Of a stretch of DNA of 64,000 nucleotides, positions 50,768 to 58,623 are shown piece after piece. How positions within the stretch are numbered: the stretch's first letter is position 1; the number at the start of each line of letters is the position of its first letter. This DNA is from Verrucosispora sp. NA02020 (GTDB taxonomy: Bacteria; Actinomycetota; Actinomycetes; Mycobacteriales; Micromonosporaceae). A program made the translations under genes and the position numbers. A model generated the notes under the pieces. That model made no database searches, had not been told where the DNA came from, and saw nothing but the letters and a program-made list of their open reading frames with translations. The stretch lies in contig NZ_CP054923.1 of assembly GCF_013364215.1 (NCBI RefSeq), positions 4,340,001 to 4,404,000 of the forward strand. The letters run 5' to 3'.

Positions 50768-51772
50768 GTGTACCGACCACGCGCCGTGCACCGCGCTCTC
50801 GCCCGGCTCACCGGGGCACCCCGCGGGCGTGACTGGCCCGGTGGTTTCACCGACCGGCTCACGCACCCCGTGCCCGGCCCGGCGGCGGTGCTGCGGCTGA
50901 TGCGCGAGCGTGGCACCCGCCCGGTCGGCGCGACCGGTGGCCGGGTGCCGGTGGTGGAGGAGGCGGTGCCCCGGGTCGGTGCCGGGCAGGCCGCGGTGAC
51001 CTGGATCGGTCACGCCACCTGCCTGGTGCAGCTCGGCGGCCGGGCGGTGCTGACCGATCCGGTCTTCGCCGAAAAGATCCCGGGAACGCCGCGCCGATAC
51101 ACCCCGCCCGGGGTGTCGTGGGAGTCGCTGCCACCGATCGACGCGGTGGTGATCAGCCACAACCACTTCGACCACCTCGACGAGCCGACCGTCCGCCGGC
51201 TGCCCCGGGACACCCCGGTGCTGGTACCGGCCGGGTTGGCCTGGTGGTTCCAGACACGGGGTTTCCGCCGGGTGGTGGAGCTGGACTGGTGGGAGTCGAC
51301 CGTCGTGGGCGGCGTACGGTTCGACTTCACCCCGGCGCACCACTGGAGCCGGCGGGGCCTCTTCGACACCTGCCAGAGCCTCTGGGGCGGTTGGTTGATG
51401 ACCTCGGAGGAGACGCCGACCCACCGGGTCTTCTTCGCCGGTGACTCGGCGTACGGGCCGGCCTTCGCCGAGATCGGCGCGCGCTTCCCCGACATCGACG
51501 TGGCGTTGCTGCCGGTCGGCGCGTTCCGGCCGCGCTGGTTCATGAAGCCGCTGCACATGGACCCGGCCGAGGCGGTGCGCGCGTGCGGCGACCTGGGGGC
51601 GGAACGGATGGTCACCATCCACTGGGGCACGTTCGCGCTCTCCGCCGAGCCGGTGCTGGCCCCGGTCGAGCTGGCCCGCAAGGCGTGGGCCGAGTCGGGC
51701 CGCCCGGCGGACGCCCTCTGGGACCTGGCGGTCGGGCAGAGCCGGCAGTTCGGCACCACCGACCGGAGCTGA
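50768..51772 (+). CDS. MBL-fold metal-dependent hydrolase (UlaG/NAPE-PLD-like)
   Basis: A 334-residue metallo-beta-lactamase-fold protein. The metal motif is VVISHNHFDHLDEP (HxHxDH, about residue 135). Further ligands appear in FTPAHHWSRRG, FFAGDSAYGPAF and IHWGTFALS. The order and the GHATCLVQLGG start match the UlaG/NAPE-PLD-like group. It may hydrolyse an ester, lactone or phosphodiester; the substrate is unknown. The GTG at 50768 has GAGGAGG upstream. A self-resistance or editing role is possible since it lies in the cluster, but nothing proves it. Confidence 0.85.
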   Translation: MYRPRAVHRALARLTGAPRGRDWPGGFTDRLTHPVPGPAAVLRLMRERGTRPVGATGGRVPVVEEAVPRVGAGQAAVTWIGHATCLVQLGGRAVLTDPVFAEKIPGTPRRYTPPGVSWESLPPIDAVVISHNHFDHLDEPTVRRLPRDTPVLVPAGLAWWFQTRGFRRVVELDWWESTVVGGVRFDFTPAHHWSRRGLFDTCQSLWGGWLMTSEETPTHRVFFAGDSAYGPAFAEIGARFPDIDVALLPVGAFRPRWFMKPLHMDPAEAVRACGDLGAERMVTIHWGTFALSAEPVLAPVELARKAWAESGRPADALWDLAVGQSRQFGTTDRS

Positions 51773-51775
51773 ACA

Positions 51776-51809
51776 GGCGGCCCGGCCGGCGGTGGCCGGC
51801 CGGGCCGCC
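51776..51809. terminator. Perfect 15-bp hairpin terminator
   Basis: GGCGGCCCGGCCGGC (51776-51790) pairs with GCCGGCCGGGCCGCC (51795-51809), loop GGTG. It directly follows the MBL-fold gene stop and faces the convergent FAD oxidase gene. Confidence 0.75.
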
Positions 51810-51860
51810 GGTCCAGCGTGGTTCCCGGCCGTCGGCCGGGCCGCTGCGCGGTGCGACGGG

Positions 51861-53261
51861 TCAGCGGCTGGCGCCGGCGGCCCGGCGTGCGGCACGTCCG
51901 GCGAAGAACGACCGGGGCGCCAGCGCGGCCGGGTGCGGCAGCATCAGCGGCAGGCGGTCACCGGTCTCCTGCCGCCAGATGAACAGGTGCGCGCCCTTGT
52001 CGCCCATCGCGCCCTTGGCGAACTTCGGCTGGTTCACGGTCACGTACGCCAGGTCGGTGTACTCGGTGTCCCGGCGCAGCACCAGATCCCGCAGGATCTT
52101 GCCGCCGGTGTGGCTGGGCGCGATCCCGTTGCCGGTGTAGCCGTGCCCGTACACCAGGCCGTCGTCGGTGCGGCCGAACTGCGGGATGAAGGTGCGGCTC
52201 CAGCCGATCGGGCCACCGAAGGCGTGACTGAACCGGACGTCCCGCCAGGCCGGGAAGAAGCGGGCGAAGGACTCCCGCAGCGCGGCGTGGGCGGCGTCGT
52301 TGCGCAGGTGGGAGCGGTCGGTGTTCCGCTGGTCGTAGTAGTACCACCGGCCGCCGGACCAGACCACCCGGTTGTCGGCGGTGAGCCGGGCCGCGTGGGC
52401 GAAGGACAGCGAGTTGCTGACCCCCTCCCGGCCGGGCCAGGCCACCCGGGAGAGCTGCGCGTCGGTCAGCGGTTCGGTCACCATCAGGTAGTTCCACACC
52501 GGCATGACCTTGGTGTGGGTCTGGGCGAAGCTGTGCTGCCAGGCGTTGGTCGCCAGGACGACCTCGTTGGCGGTGACCGTGCCGGTGGGGGTGGTCACCC
52601 GGTAGCGTCCGCCGACCTTGCGGATCTCGGTGACCGGGGTCCGCTCGTGGATGTCCACGCCCTGCTCGCGGACGACGCGGGCCAGGCCCTGCACCAGTCG
52701 GTGCGGGTTGACCAGCGCGCCGGTGGTGCGCAGCGCGCCGAGCACCTGCGGGGAGCCGATGCGTTGCTGCGCCTCGTCGCGGTCCAGCAGCTTGAACGAT
52801 CCGCGCAGGCCGGTGCGTTCGCTGCGCTTGACCTGGAGTTCGAGCCGGGCCAGCTGCTTGCGGTCGGTGACCACCTGGAGCACGCCGTTCATCGCGAAGT
52901 CGGCGTCGATGCCGTACTGGCGGCAGAACCGCCCGATGTCGATGATCGACCGGGCGCCGCTGCGGTAGACACCCGCGGCCTTCTCCCGGCCGTAGTACCA
53001 GAGCAGCCGGCGCAGCACCTTGCCCGCGGTCAGCCCGACGAAACCGCCGTTGGCACTGGACGCGCCGCCGCCGACCGCCTCGGCCTCCAGCACCTTGATG
53101 TCGGCCGAGGGCTCGGCCTCGGCGAGGAAGTGCGCCGCCCACAGGCCGGTGTAGCCCGCGCCGACGATGCAGATGTCGCAGCTCGCGTCACCGTCGAGGG
53201 GTTCGCCGACCTCGACCGGCTCGGTGTCGTGCCAGTAGACGGTGTTCCGGGTCTCTTCCAC
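51861..53261 (-). CDS. FAD-dependent amine oxidase, second copy
   Basis: A 466-residue flavoprotein of the DAO/PuuB-like family. ICIVGAGYTGLWAAHFLAEA is the FAD motif, followed by SSANGGFVGLTAG. The C-terminal GHGYTGNGIAPSHTGGKI binds the flavin. It is homologous to the protein at 43007 (both read VGAGYTGLW) but divergent elsewhere, so the two probably act on different intermediates. The GTG at 53261 has GGAGAG upstream and is preferred over the GTG at 53288. Its promoter carries an inverted repeat and the cluster motif. Confidence 0.82.
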   Translation of the reverse strand: MEETRNTVYWHDTEPVEVGEPLDGDASCDICIVGAGYTGLWAAHFLAEAEPSADIKVLEAEAVGGGASSANGGFVGLTAGKVLRRLLWYYGREKAAGVYRSGARSIIDIGRFCRQYGIDADFAMNGVLQVVTDRKQLARLELQVKRSERTGLRGSFKLLDRDEAQQRIGSPQVLGALRTTGALVNPHRLVQGLARVVREQGVDIHERTPVTEIRKVGGRYRVTTPTGTVTANEVVLATNAWQHSFAQTHTKVMPVWNYLMVTEPLTDAQLSRVAWPGREGVSNSLSFAHAARLTADNRVVWSGGRWYYYDQRNTDRSHLRNDAAHAALRESFARFFPAWRDVRFSHAFGGPIGWSRTFIPQFGRTDDGLVYGHGYTGNGIAPSHTGGKILRDLVLRRDTEYTDLAYVTVNQPKFAKGAMGDKGAHLFIWRQETGDRLPLMLPHPAALAPRSFFAGRAARRAAGASR

Positions 53262-53289
53262 GTCGCTCTCCAAGTCGTCGGCCCGCACC

Positions 53290-53314
53290 CACTATCCATA
53301 GTGTGTGTTGTGTT
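53290..53314. promoter_or_regulatory. Inverted repeat plus cluster motif before the FAD oxidase
   Basis: CACTAT-CC-ATAGTG (53290-53303) is a perfect 6-bp inverted repeat. It abuts GTGTTGTGTT (53305-53314), identical to the site at 49823-49832. The segment lies just upstream of the minus-strand start at 53261. Confidence 0.55.
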
Positions 53315-53330
53315 CGGCAAGACCCGACAG

Positions 53331-53822
53331 TCAATGCCCGTCGGCGGCCACCCGCGCCGCCCGTTCGGCCCGACGCTGCTGGCGCAGCCGGTCCATGAAG
53401 TAGTCGGCGTTGAGCCAGTAGAACTCCAGCCAGATGTTGTCCGGGTCGCGCAGCCAGATGCCGTAGCCGGCCTCCAGGAACAGTTCGCGGACGCCGGAGT
53501 GCTCGGCGCCGACGGCGTCCAGGTGCGTGGCCCACTCGTCCAGGTCGGCCATCTCGGGGACGTGGTAGCCCAGGTGGTGCAGGCCCACCCGACGCTCGTC
53601 GAAGGGGGCCGGGTCGGGCTCGACGGCCTGGCCGAGCACGATCGAGGAGAGCGACCCCCGGTGCACCAACGTCCGGAAGGTGAACCCGGACTCGGCGGGT
53701 GTCGCGTCGCGTACCGGCGTGAAGTCCATGACCCGGCAGTACCACTCGGTGCTGCGGTCCAGGTCGCGGACGGTCAGGTTGACGTGGTTCCTGCCATTGA
53801 GTTTAGGCACATGACGCATCAT
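53331..53822 (-). CDS. VOC-fold dioxygenase/glyoxalase-like protein
   Basis: A 163-residue VOC protein. NHVNLTVRDLDRSTEWYCRV opens the first half and GLHHLGYHVPEMADLDEWATH the second, ending GIWLRDPDNIWLEFYWLN. His in NHVN, His in LHHLG and Glu in LEFYW are in the places of the metal ligands of extradiol dioxygenases and glyoxalases. It could open or oxidise a catechol-like ring or act on another cluster intermediate. The two ATG codons at 53820-53822 and 53817-53819 are both possible; no ribosome site is seen, so it may be leaderless. GCATC-ATA-GATGC (53816-53828) overlaps the start. Confidence 0.78.
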   Translation of the reverse strand: MMRHVPKLNGRNHVNLTVRDLDRSTEWYCRVMDFTPVRDATPAESGFTFRTLVHRGSLSSIVLGQAVEPDPAPFDERRVGLHHLGYHVPEMADLDEWATHLDAVGAEHSGVRELFLEAGYGIWLRDPDNIWLEFYWLNADYFMDRLRQQRRAERAARVAADGH

Positions 53823-53828
53823 AGATGC
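53816..53828. promoter_or_regulatory. Inverted repeat over the VOC start codon
   Basis: GCATC-ATA-GATGC is a 5-bp inverted repeat that contains both possible ATG codons of the VOC gene. Nearby are CTTGTATC (53833-53840) and GTGTTGTTAC (53852-53861), partial matches to the cluster motif. Confidence 0.35.
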
Positions 53829-53935
53829 TTCACTTGTATCTTGGGTGTGGCGTGTTGTTACCGGCAACCGGTAGCGTGTCGTCACCTGGCAGCGCGCTGC
53901 CCGTACCGGGCCGGAACGGATGTGAGGAACCGGGC

Positions 53936-55312
53936 ATGCATCTGAACGTGTTCACCCAGTGCTCGCCGTCACCGCAGTTCAAGGGCATGTGGCGGCTCCC
54001 CGGCGACCGGACGGCCACCGGATACCGGTCGCTGGACTACTGGATCTCCCGGGCCCGCCAACTGGAGGCGGCCTGCATCGACGCGTTGTTCTTCGCCGAC
54101 ATCCACGGCGTCTACGACGTCTACCGGGGCTCCTGGGCACCGGCGGTGCGACACGCGGTGCAGATCCCCTCGATCGACCCGGCGCTGCTGCTGTCGGCCG
54201 CCGCGGCGGCGACCCGACACCTCGGCTTCGCGATCACCTACTCCACCACCTACCACTCCCCCTACGAGTGCGCCCGACTCTTCTCCTCGCTGGACCACCT
54301 CACCGGCGGACGGGTCGGCTGGAACATCGTCACCTCCTACCTGCGCTCGGCCACCGCCAACGGCCTCGGCGAGTACCTCGACCACGACGAGCGCTACGAG
54401 CGGGCCGACGAGTACGTCCAGGTCGCCCGCGCTCTGTGGGAGGAGAGCTGGGACGCCGACGCGGTGGTCCGCGACGCCGAACGCGACATCTTCACCGACC
54501 CGGACCGGGTCCGCCAGATCGACCACGAGGGCCGCTGGTTCAGCGTCCGGGGTCCACACCAGTGCGAGCCGTCCCCGCAGCGCACACCGGTGCTCTACCA
54601 GGCCGGCTCCTCGCCCCGGGGCATCGAGTTCGCCGCCCGGCACGCCGAGGTGGTCTTCCTGACCCTGGCCGATCCCGCCTCGGGGGCGGAGCCGGTGGCC
54701 GCCCTGCGCGCGGCGGCGGCCCGGCACGGCCGGGACCCCGGCATGGTGAAGGCGTTGCAGGGCGGCATGGTCATGATCGGGCGGGACCGGGCCGAGGCCA
54801 AGGCCAAGGCGGAGGCGTACAACACGCTGTGGAGCAGCGAGGGGCAGCTCGCCAAGTGGTGCGGGTGGATGGACATCGACCTCGCCGCCTTCCCCGACGA
54901 GACCCCGGTGGACGAGATCCGCAGCCAGGCCAGTCACTCCTTCCTCGGCTTCCTGCGCAAGCTCAGCCCGGACCGCACCTGGACGGTCGGGGACGTGAAG
55001 TACCTGGTCTCCCGCCCCCGCCGGCCCCGGGTGGACGCCCCGGTGACGTTGTTCGGCACGCCCGAGCAGGTGGCCGACCGGATGGAGCAGTGGCTGACCG
55101 TCGCCGACGTGGACGGTTTCAACCTGATCCCCTGCCCGCCCTCGGACGGCATCGACGACATCTGCGACCTGCTCGTGCCGGAGCTGCAACGGCGGGGCCT
55201 GTTCCGGACCGCGTACGACCCGGCGGAGACGACGCTGCGCGAGCGGTACTTCGGCGCCGGGGTGAGCACCTACCGCGACCCGTCGCGCGCCGTGACCGCG
55301 CGGGAGGGCTGA
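53936..55312 (+). CDS. FMN-dependent monooxygenase (NtaA/DszA luciferase-like)
   Basis: A 458-residue flavin monooxygenase of the NtaA/SnaA/DszA branch, which uses FMNH2 and O2. MHLNVFTQCSPSPQFKGMWR, LDHLTGGRVGWNIVTSYLRS, HEGRWFSVRGPHQCEPSPQR and TPVLYQAGSSPRGIEFAARH are characteristic. Members cleave C-S or C-N bonds or oxidise heterocycles (DszA opens a sulfone; SnaA dehydrogenates a proline). In this sulfur-containing pathway an S- or N-oxidation is attractive, but this is inference. A flavin reductase is not in the window. It begins an operon of about five plus-strand genes. Confidence 0.88.
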   Translation: MHLNVFTQCSPSPQFKGMWRLPGDRTATGYRSLDYWISRARQLEAACIDALFFADIHGVYDVYRGSWAPAVRHAVQIPSIDPALLLSAAAAATRHLGFAITYSTTYHSPYECARLFSSLDHLTGGRVGWNIVTSYLRSATANGLGEYLDHDERYERADEYVQVARALWEESWDADAVVRDAERDIFTDPDRVRQIDHEGRWFSVRGPHQCEPSPQRTPVLYQAGSSPRGIEFAARHAEVVFLTLADPASGAEPVAALRAAAARHGRDPGMVKALQGGMVMIGRDRAEAKAKAEAYNTLWSSEGQLAKWCGWMDIDLAAFPDETPVDEIRSQASHSFLGFLRKLSPDRTWTVGDVKYLVSRPRRPRVDAPVTLFGTPEQVADRMEQWLTVADVDGFNLIPCPPSDGIDDICDLLVPELQRRGLFRTAYDPAETTLRERYFGAGVSTYRDPSRAVTAREG

Positions 55313-55315
55313 GCG

Positions 55316-56452
55316 ATGCACCTGCGTGACACCCCGCAGGAAGCCGCGTTCCGCCGTGACCTGCGCGCCTGGTTGGCCGAGCAGGTGCCCCGGCACCGCG
55401 ACGGCGGCGCACCCGGTGACTGGACCAAGGCGTTGCACGCCGCCGGCTACACCGGACTGACCTGGCCGGCCGCCTACGGCGGGCGGGGGCTGCCCCCGAC
55501 CTACCAGGGCATCTACGCCGAGGAGAGCGCGCTGGCCGAGGCACCGGACCACAGCAACGTGATCGGCCTGGGCATGGTCGGACCCACCATCGTCTCGCAC
55601 GGCAGCCCCGAGCAGCAGCAACGCTTCCTGGAACCGATCCTCTCCGGCGCGTACGTCTTCTGTCAGGGCTTCTCCGAGCCGGACGCGGGCAGTGACCTGG
55701 CCGCGGTGCGGACCCGGGCGACGGCCACCGCCGACGGATGGCGGGTCACCGGCGAGAAGGTCTGGTCGTCCTACGCCCACCAGGCCGACTGGTGTCTGCT
55801 GCTGGCCCGCACCCAGCCCGACTCCACCGCGCACACCGGCCTGACCTGCCTGCTGGTCGACATGCGCAGCCCCGGGGTGCAGGTGCTGCCGCTGCGGCAG
55901 AGCACCGGCGACGCCGACTTCAACCAGATCGTGCTCGACGACGTGCTGGTGCCCCGCGACTGCGTGCTGGGGCCGGTCGGCGAGGGCTGGCGGATCGCGA
56001 TGACCACCCTCGCCCACGAACGCGGCACCTTCGGCATCACCCTCACCGCCCGGCTGACCGTCGAGTTCGACCGGCTGCTGCGCACCGTCCGCGACCTCGG
56101 GCTGGCCGACGACCCGACGGTCCGCGCCGAGCTGGCCGAGCTGCACGTGCAGTTGCAGGCCCTGCGCTGGACCGGTCACCGGACGATGGCCACGCTGGCG
56201 CGGACCGGCAAGCCCGGCCCGGAGAGCTCGGTGCTCAAGCTGCACTGGTCGGTCACCAACCAGCGGCTGGCCGCGTTCGCGCTGCGGCTGCTCGGCCCGG
56301 CGGCCGTGCTCGACGGCCCGGACAGCCACGCCGCCGGCCACTGGCAGCACCTGCGGTTGCGCAGCCGCGCCAACTCGATCGAGGGCGGCACCTCCGAGAT
56401 CCTGCGCGGCATCATCGCCGAACGCGTGCTCGGCCTGCCCCGCACCCGGTGA
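55316..56452 (+). CDS. Acyl-CoA dehydrogenase (first of a pair)
   Basis: A 378-residue FAD enzyme. FCQGFSEPDAGSDLAAVRTR, VTGEKVWSSYAHQADWCLLL and EGGTSEILRGIIAERVLGLP are the standard acyl-CoA dehydrogenase motifs. It introduces alpha,beta-unsaturation into an acyl thioester (CoA or carrier bound). It lies 3 nt after the monooxygenase gene and 16 nt before the second dehydrogenase. Such adjacent pairs can form alpha2-beta2 heterotetramers in actinobacteria (for example the ChsE4/ChsE5 type); here this is a suggestion from gene order and from differences in motifs. Confidence 0.88.
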   Translation: MHLRDTPQEAAFRRDLRAWLAEQVPRHRDGGAPGDWTKALHAAGYTGLTWPAAYGGRGLPPTYQGIYAEESALAEAPDHSNVIGLGMVGPTIVSHGSPEQQQRFLEPILSGAYVFCQGFSEPDAGSDLAAVRTRATATADGWRVTGEKVWSSYAHQADWCLLLARTQPDSTAHTGLTCLLVDMRSPGVQVLPLRQSTGDADFNQIVLDDVLVPRDCVLGPVGEGWRIAMTTLAHERGTFGITLTARLTVEFDRLLRTVRDLGLADDPTVRAELAELHVQLQALRWTGHRTMATLARTGKPGPESSVLKLHWSVTNQRLAAFALRLLGPAAVLDGPDSHAAGHWQHLRLRSRANSIEGGTSEILRGIIAERVLGLPRTR

Positions 56453-56468
56453 CCCGGAGAGGATGACC

Positions 56469-57551
56469 ATGGACTTCGCCCTCACCGACGACCAGCGTGA
56501 CCTGGCGTCGGCCGCCGCCCGGCTGCTCGCCGACCGGTACCCGGTCGACCGGGTCGCCGCGCTCGCCGAGTCGGGCGACGCCGATCCGGACGGGTGGCCG
56601 TACCTGCGCCGGCAGGGCTGGTGCGACCCGGAGCTTCCGGTGGTGGAGAAGGGCCTGCTGGCCCAGGAGGCCGGGTACGCGCTGGCCGCCGTCGGCTGGT
56701 GGAGCACGGTCGGCCTGGCCCACCCGGTCCTCGTGGCGGCCGGGCGTGACCTGCCGACGGGTCCGCTCACCCTGGCCTGGCAGGACGACCCGGACACCGG
56801 CCAGGGCACCCGCGCCGAGCAACGCGCCGGCACCTGGCGGCTGACCGGCCGACGCGGCCTGGTGACCGAGGCGGCGGGGGCCACCGCGCTGGTGGTCGCC
56901 GCCGACACCGACACCGGCCCGGCCCTGTTCCTGGTGGGTGCCGCAGCCGACGGGCTCACCGTCGCGCCGCAGCCCGCCCTGGACCGGCTGCGTGGCGCCG
57001 CACTGCTGCGCCTGGTCGACACCCCCGCCGAGATGCTGGTCGGGCCGGAGGCCGCCGAGCGGGTGCTGACCGACGCGCGCCGGCACGCCGGCACGTTGCT
57101 GGCCTGCGAGGCCGTCGGCGTCGCCCGCCGAGCCCTGGACCTGGCCCGCCGGCACGCGCTGGACCGGGTGCAGTTCGGCCGACCGATCGGGGCGTACCAG
57201 GCGGTGGCGCACCGGCTGGCCGACGGGTACGTGGCGCTGGAACTGGCCACCTCGCTCGCGCTGCGGGCCTGCTGGCTGGTCGGCGCCGGTCCGGACGACG
57301 CGGCACCGGACGAGATCGCCCAGGCGTACGCCGAGGCCGTCGTGGCGGCCCGGCAGGCCGCCGTACGCGCCTGCGAGGACGCCATCCAGGTCACCGGCGG
57401 GCTCGGCGCGACCTGGGAGTACCCGCTGCACTGGTGGTACCGCCGGGCGCTCTGGCTGGACAGCTTCGACACGCCGACCGCAGACCATCTCGCCACCCTC
57501 GCCGGTCACCTGCTGCACGGGCGGGCGCAACCGGCACGGCCGGCCGCGTGA
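56469..57551 (+). CDS. Acyl-CoA dehydrogenase (second of a pair)
   Basis: A 360-residue acyl-CoA-dehydrogenase homologue. FALTDDQRDLASAAARLLAD starts the N-terminal domain. The C-terminal half has RVQFGRPIGAYQAVAHRLAD and IQVTGGLGATWEYPLHWWYR. The middle FAD motif WxxTGxK is weakly kept. Parts of the usual cofactor site are lost, as in beta subunits of heteromeric dehydrogenases. The ATG at 56469 has GGAGAGG 6 nt upstream; the ATG at 56463 touches that site. It is followed by the O-methyltransferase gene at 57598. Confidence 0.85.
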   Translation: MDFALTDDQRDLASAAARLLADRYPVDRVAALAESGDADPDGWPYLRRQGWCDPELPVVEKGLLAQEAGYALAAVGWWSTVGLAHPVLVAAGRDLPTGPLTLAWQDDPDTGQGTRAEQRAGTWRLTGRRGLVTEAAGATALVVAADTDTGPALFLVGAAADGLTVAPQPALDRLRGAALLRLVDTPAEMLVGPEAAERVLTDARRHAGTLLACEAVGVARRALDLARRHALDRVQFGRPIGAYQAVAHRLADGYVALELATSLALRACWLVGAGPDDAAPDEIAQAYAEAVVAARQAAVRACEDAIQVTGGLGATWEYPLHWWYRRALWLDSFDTPTADHLATLAGHLLHGRAQPARPAA

Positions 57552-57597
57552 CCCCACCGGCCGACGGCGCACCGACCGAGACCGACAAGGAGCAGCG

Positions 57598-58623
57598 ATG
57601 CTGACGAGACGACGTGCCCGCATCGACGTACCGGCCATCCTGCGGCTGATGGAGGTGGGCGACTACCTGCTGCCGTACACGATCCGGGCGGTCTGCCTGC
57701 TGCGGGTCGCCGACCAGCTCGCCGACGGGCCGATGCCCGCCGCGGACCTGGCCCACGCCTGTGACGCCCACGAGCCGTCGCTGACCAAGGCACTGCGGTA
57801 TCTGGCCTCCCGGGACCTGTTCGCCGAGGTCGCGCCCGGCGAGTTCGGGCTGACCCCGATGGCCGACCTGCTGCGCGCCGACCACCCCTTCTCGGCCCGG
57901 GACATCTTCCTCTCCCCCGTGGTCTGCACCCGGGCGATGGAGGGCCTGGACCACACCCTGCGCACCGGCGAGGGCGCCTTCGACGCGGTCCACGGCATCG
58001 GCATGTGGGACCACTTCGGGCAGCACCCCGCCGACGGCGAGGCGTTCGACAAGGTGATGAGCGGGGTCACCGGGATGGAGCTGATGGCCATCCTGCGCGC
58101 CTCGGACTGGTCCCGCTTCGGCACGGTGGTCGACGTCGGCGGCGGCAACGGCCGGTTCCTCGCCGACCTGCTGGGCCGCTTCCCCCGGATGCGCGGCGTG
58201 CTGTTCGACAAGCCCGGCGTGGTGGCGAACGCGCCGGAGACCTTCGCCACGGCCGGCGTCACCGACCGGGTACGCGTGGTGCCCGGCAGCTTCCTCACCG
58301 ACGACATCCCGTCCGGTGGCGACGCGTACGTGCTCAAGCGGATCCTCTACAGCTGGAGCGACGAGGAGGCGACCGGGGTGCTGCGCCGTATCCGGGCGGC
58401 GATGTCCCCGCAGGGCCGGGTGTTCATCCTCGAGGCCGGACGGCAGTCCGAGGCGGAGAGCACGCCGCTGGCCCGTCGGATGGACATGCTGATGCTGACG
58501 TTGAGCGCGGGCGGCGCGCGCAGCCTGGACGAGCAACGGGCGATCCTGGCCGGGGCCGGGCTGGAACTGGTCGAGGCGACGCAGACGCCGATGTTCCCGG
58601 TGATCGAGGCCCGACCGGTATGA
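57598..58623 (+). CDS. O-methyltransferase-type protein (DnrK/TcmO family)
   Basis: A 341-residue protein of the plant-type/anthracycline O-methyltransferase family. It has an N-terminal winged dimerisation domain (LTKALRYLASRDLFAEVAPG). SAM motif I is VVDVGGGNGRFLADLLGRFP (about residue 178). The catalytic His usually lies in L-K-x-I-L-H-D-W; here it reads LKRILYSWSDEE, with Tyr in place of His. It may therefore catalyse a different reaction, as some DnrK relatives do, or use another base. The C-terminus is otherwise complete. It overlaps the ligase gene by 3 nt (ATGA-type junction). Confidence 0.85.
   Translation: MLTRRRARIDVPAILRLMEVGDYLLPYTIRAVCLLRVADQLADGPMPAADLAHACDAHEPSLTKALRYLASRDLFAEVAPGEFGLTPMADLLRADHPFSARDIFLSPVVCTRAMEGLDHTLRTGEGAFDAVHGIGMWDHFGQHPADGEAFDKVMSGVTGMELMAILRASDWSRFGTVVDVGGGNGRFLADLLGRFPRMRGVLFDKPGVVANAPETFATAGVTDRVRVVPGSFLTDDIPSGGDAYVLKRILYSWSDEEATGVLRRIRAAMSPQGRVFILEAGRQSEAESTPLARRMDMLMLTLSAGGARSLDEQRAILAGAGLELVEATQTPMFPVIEARPV

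Noticed and set aside
53969..57496. Open frame of 1175 codons on the minus strand
   Set aside because: Spans three real plus-strand genes (monooxygenase and two dehydrogenases) and has no recognisable domain.
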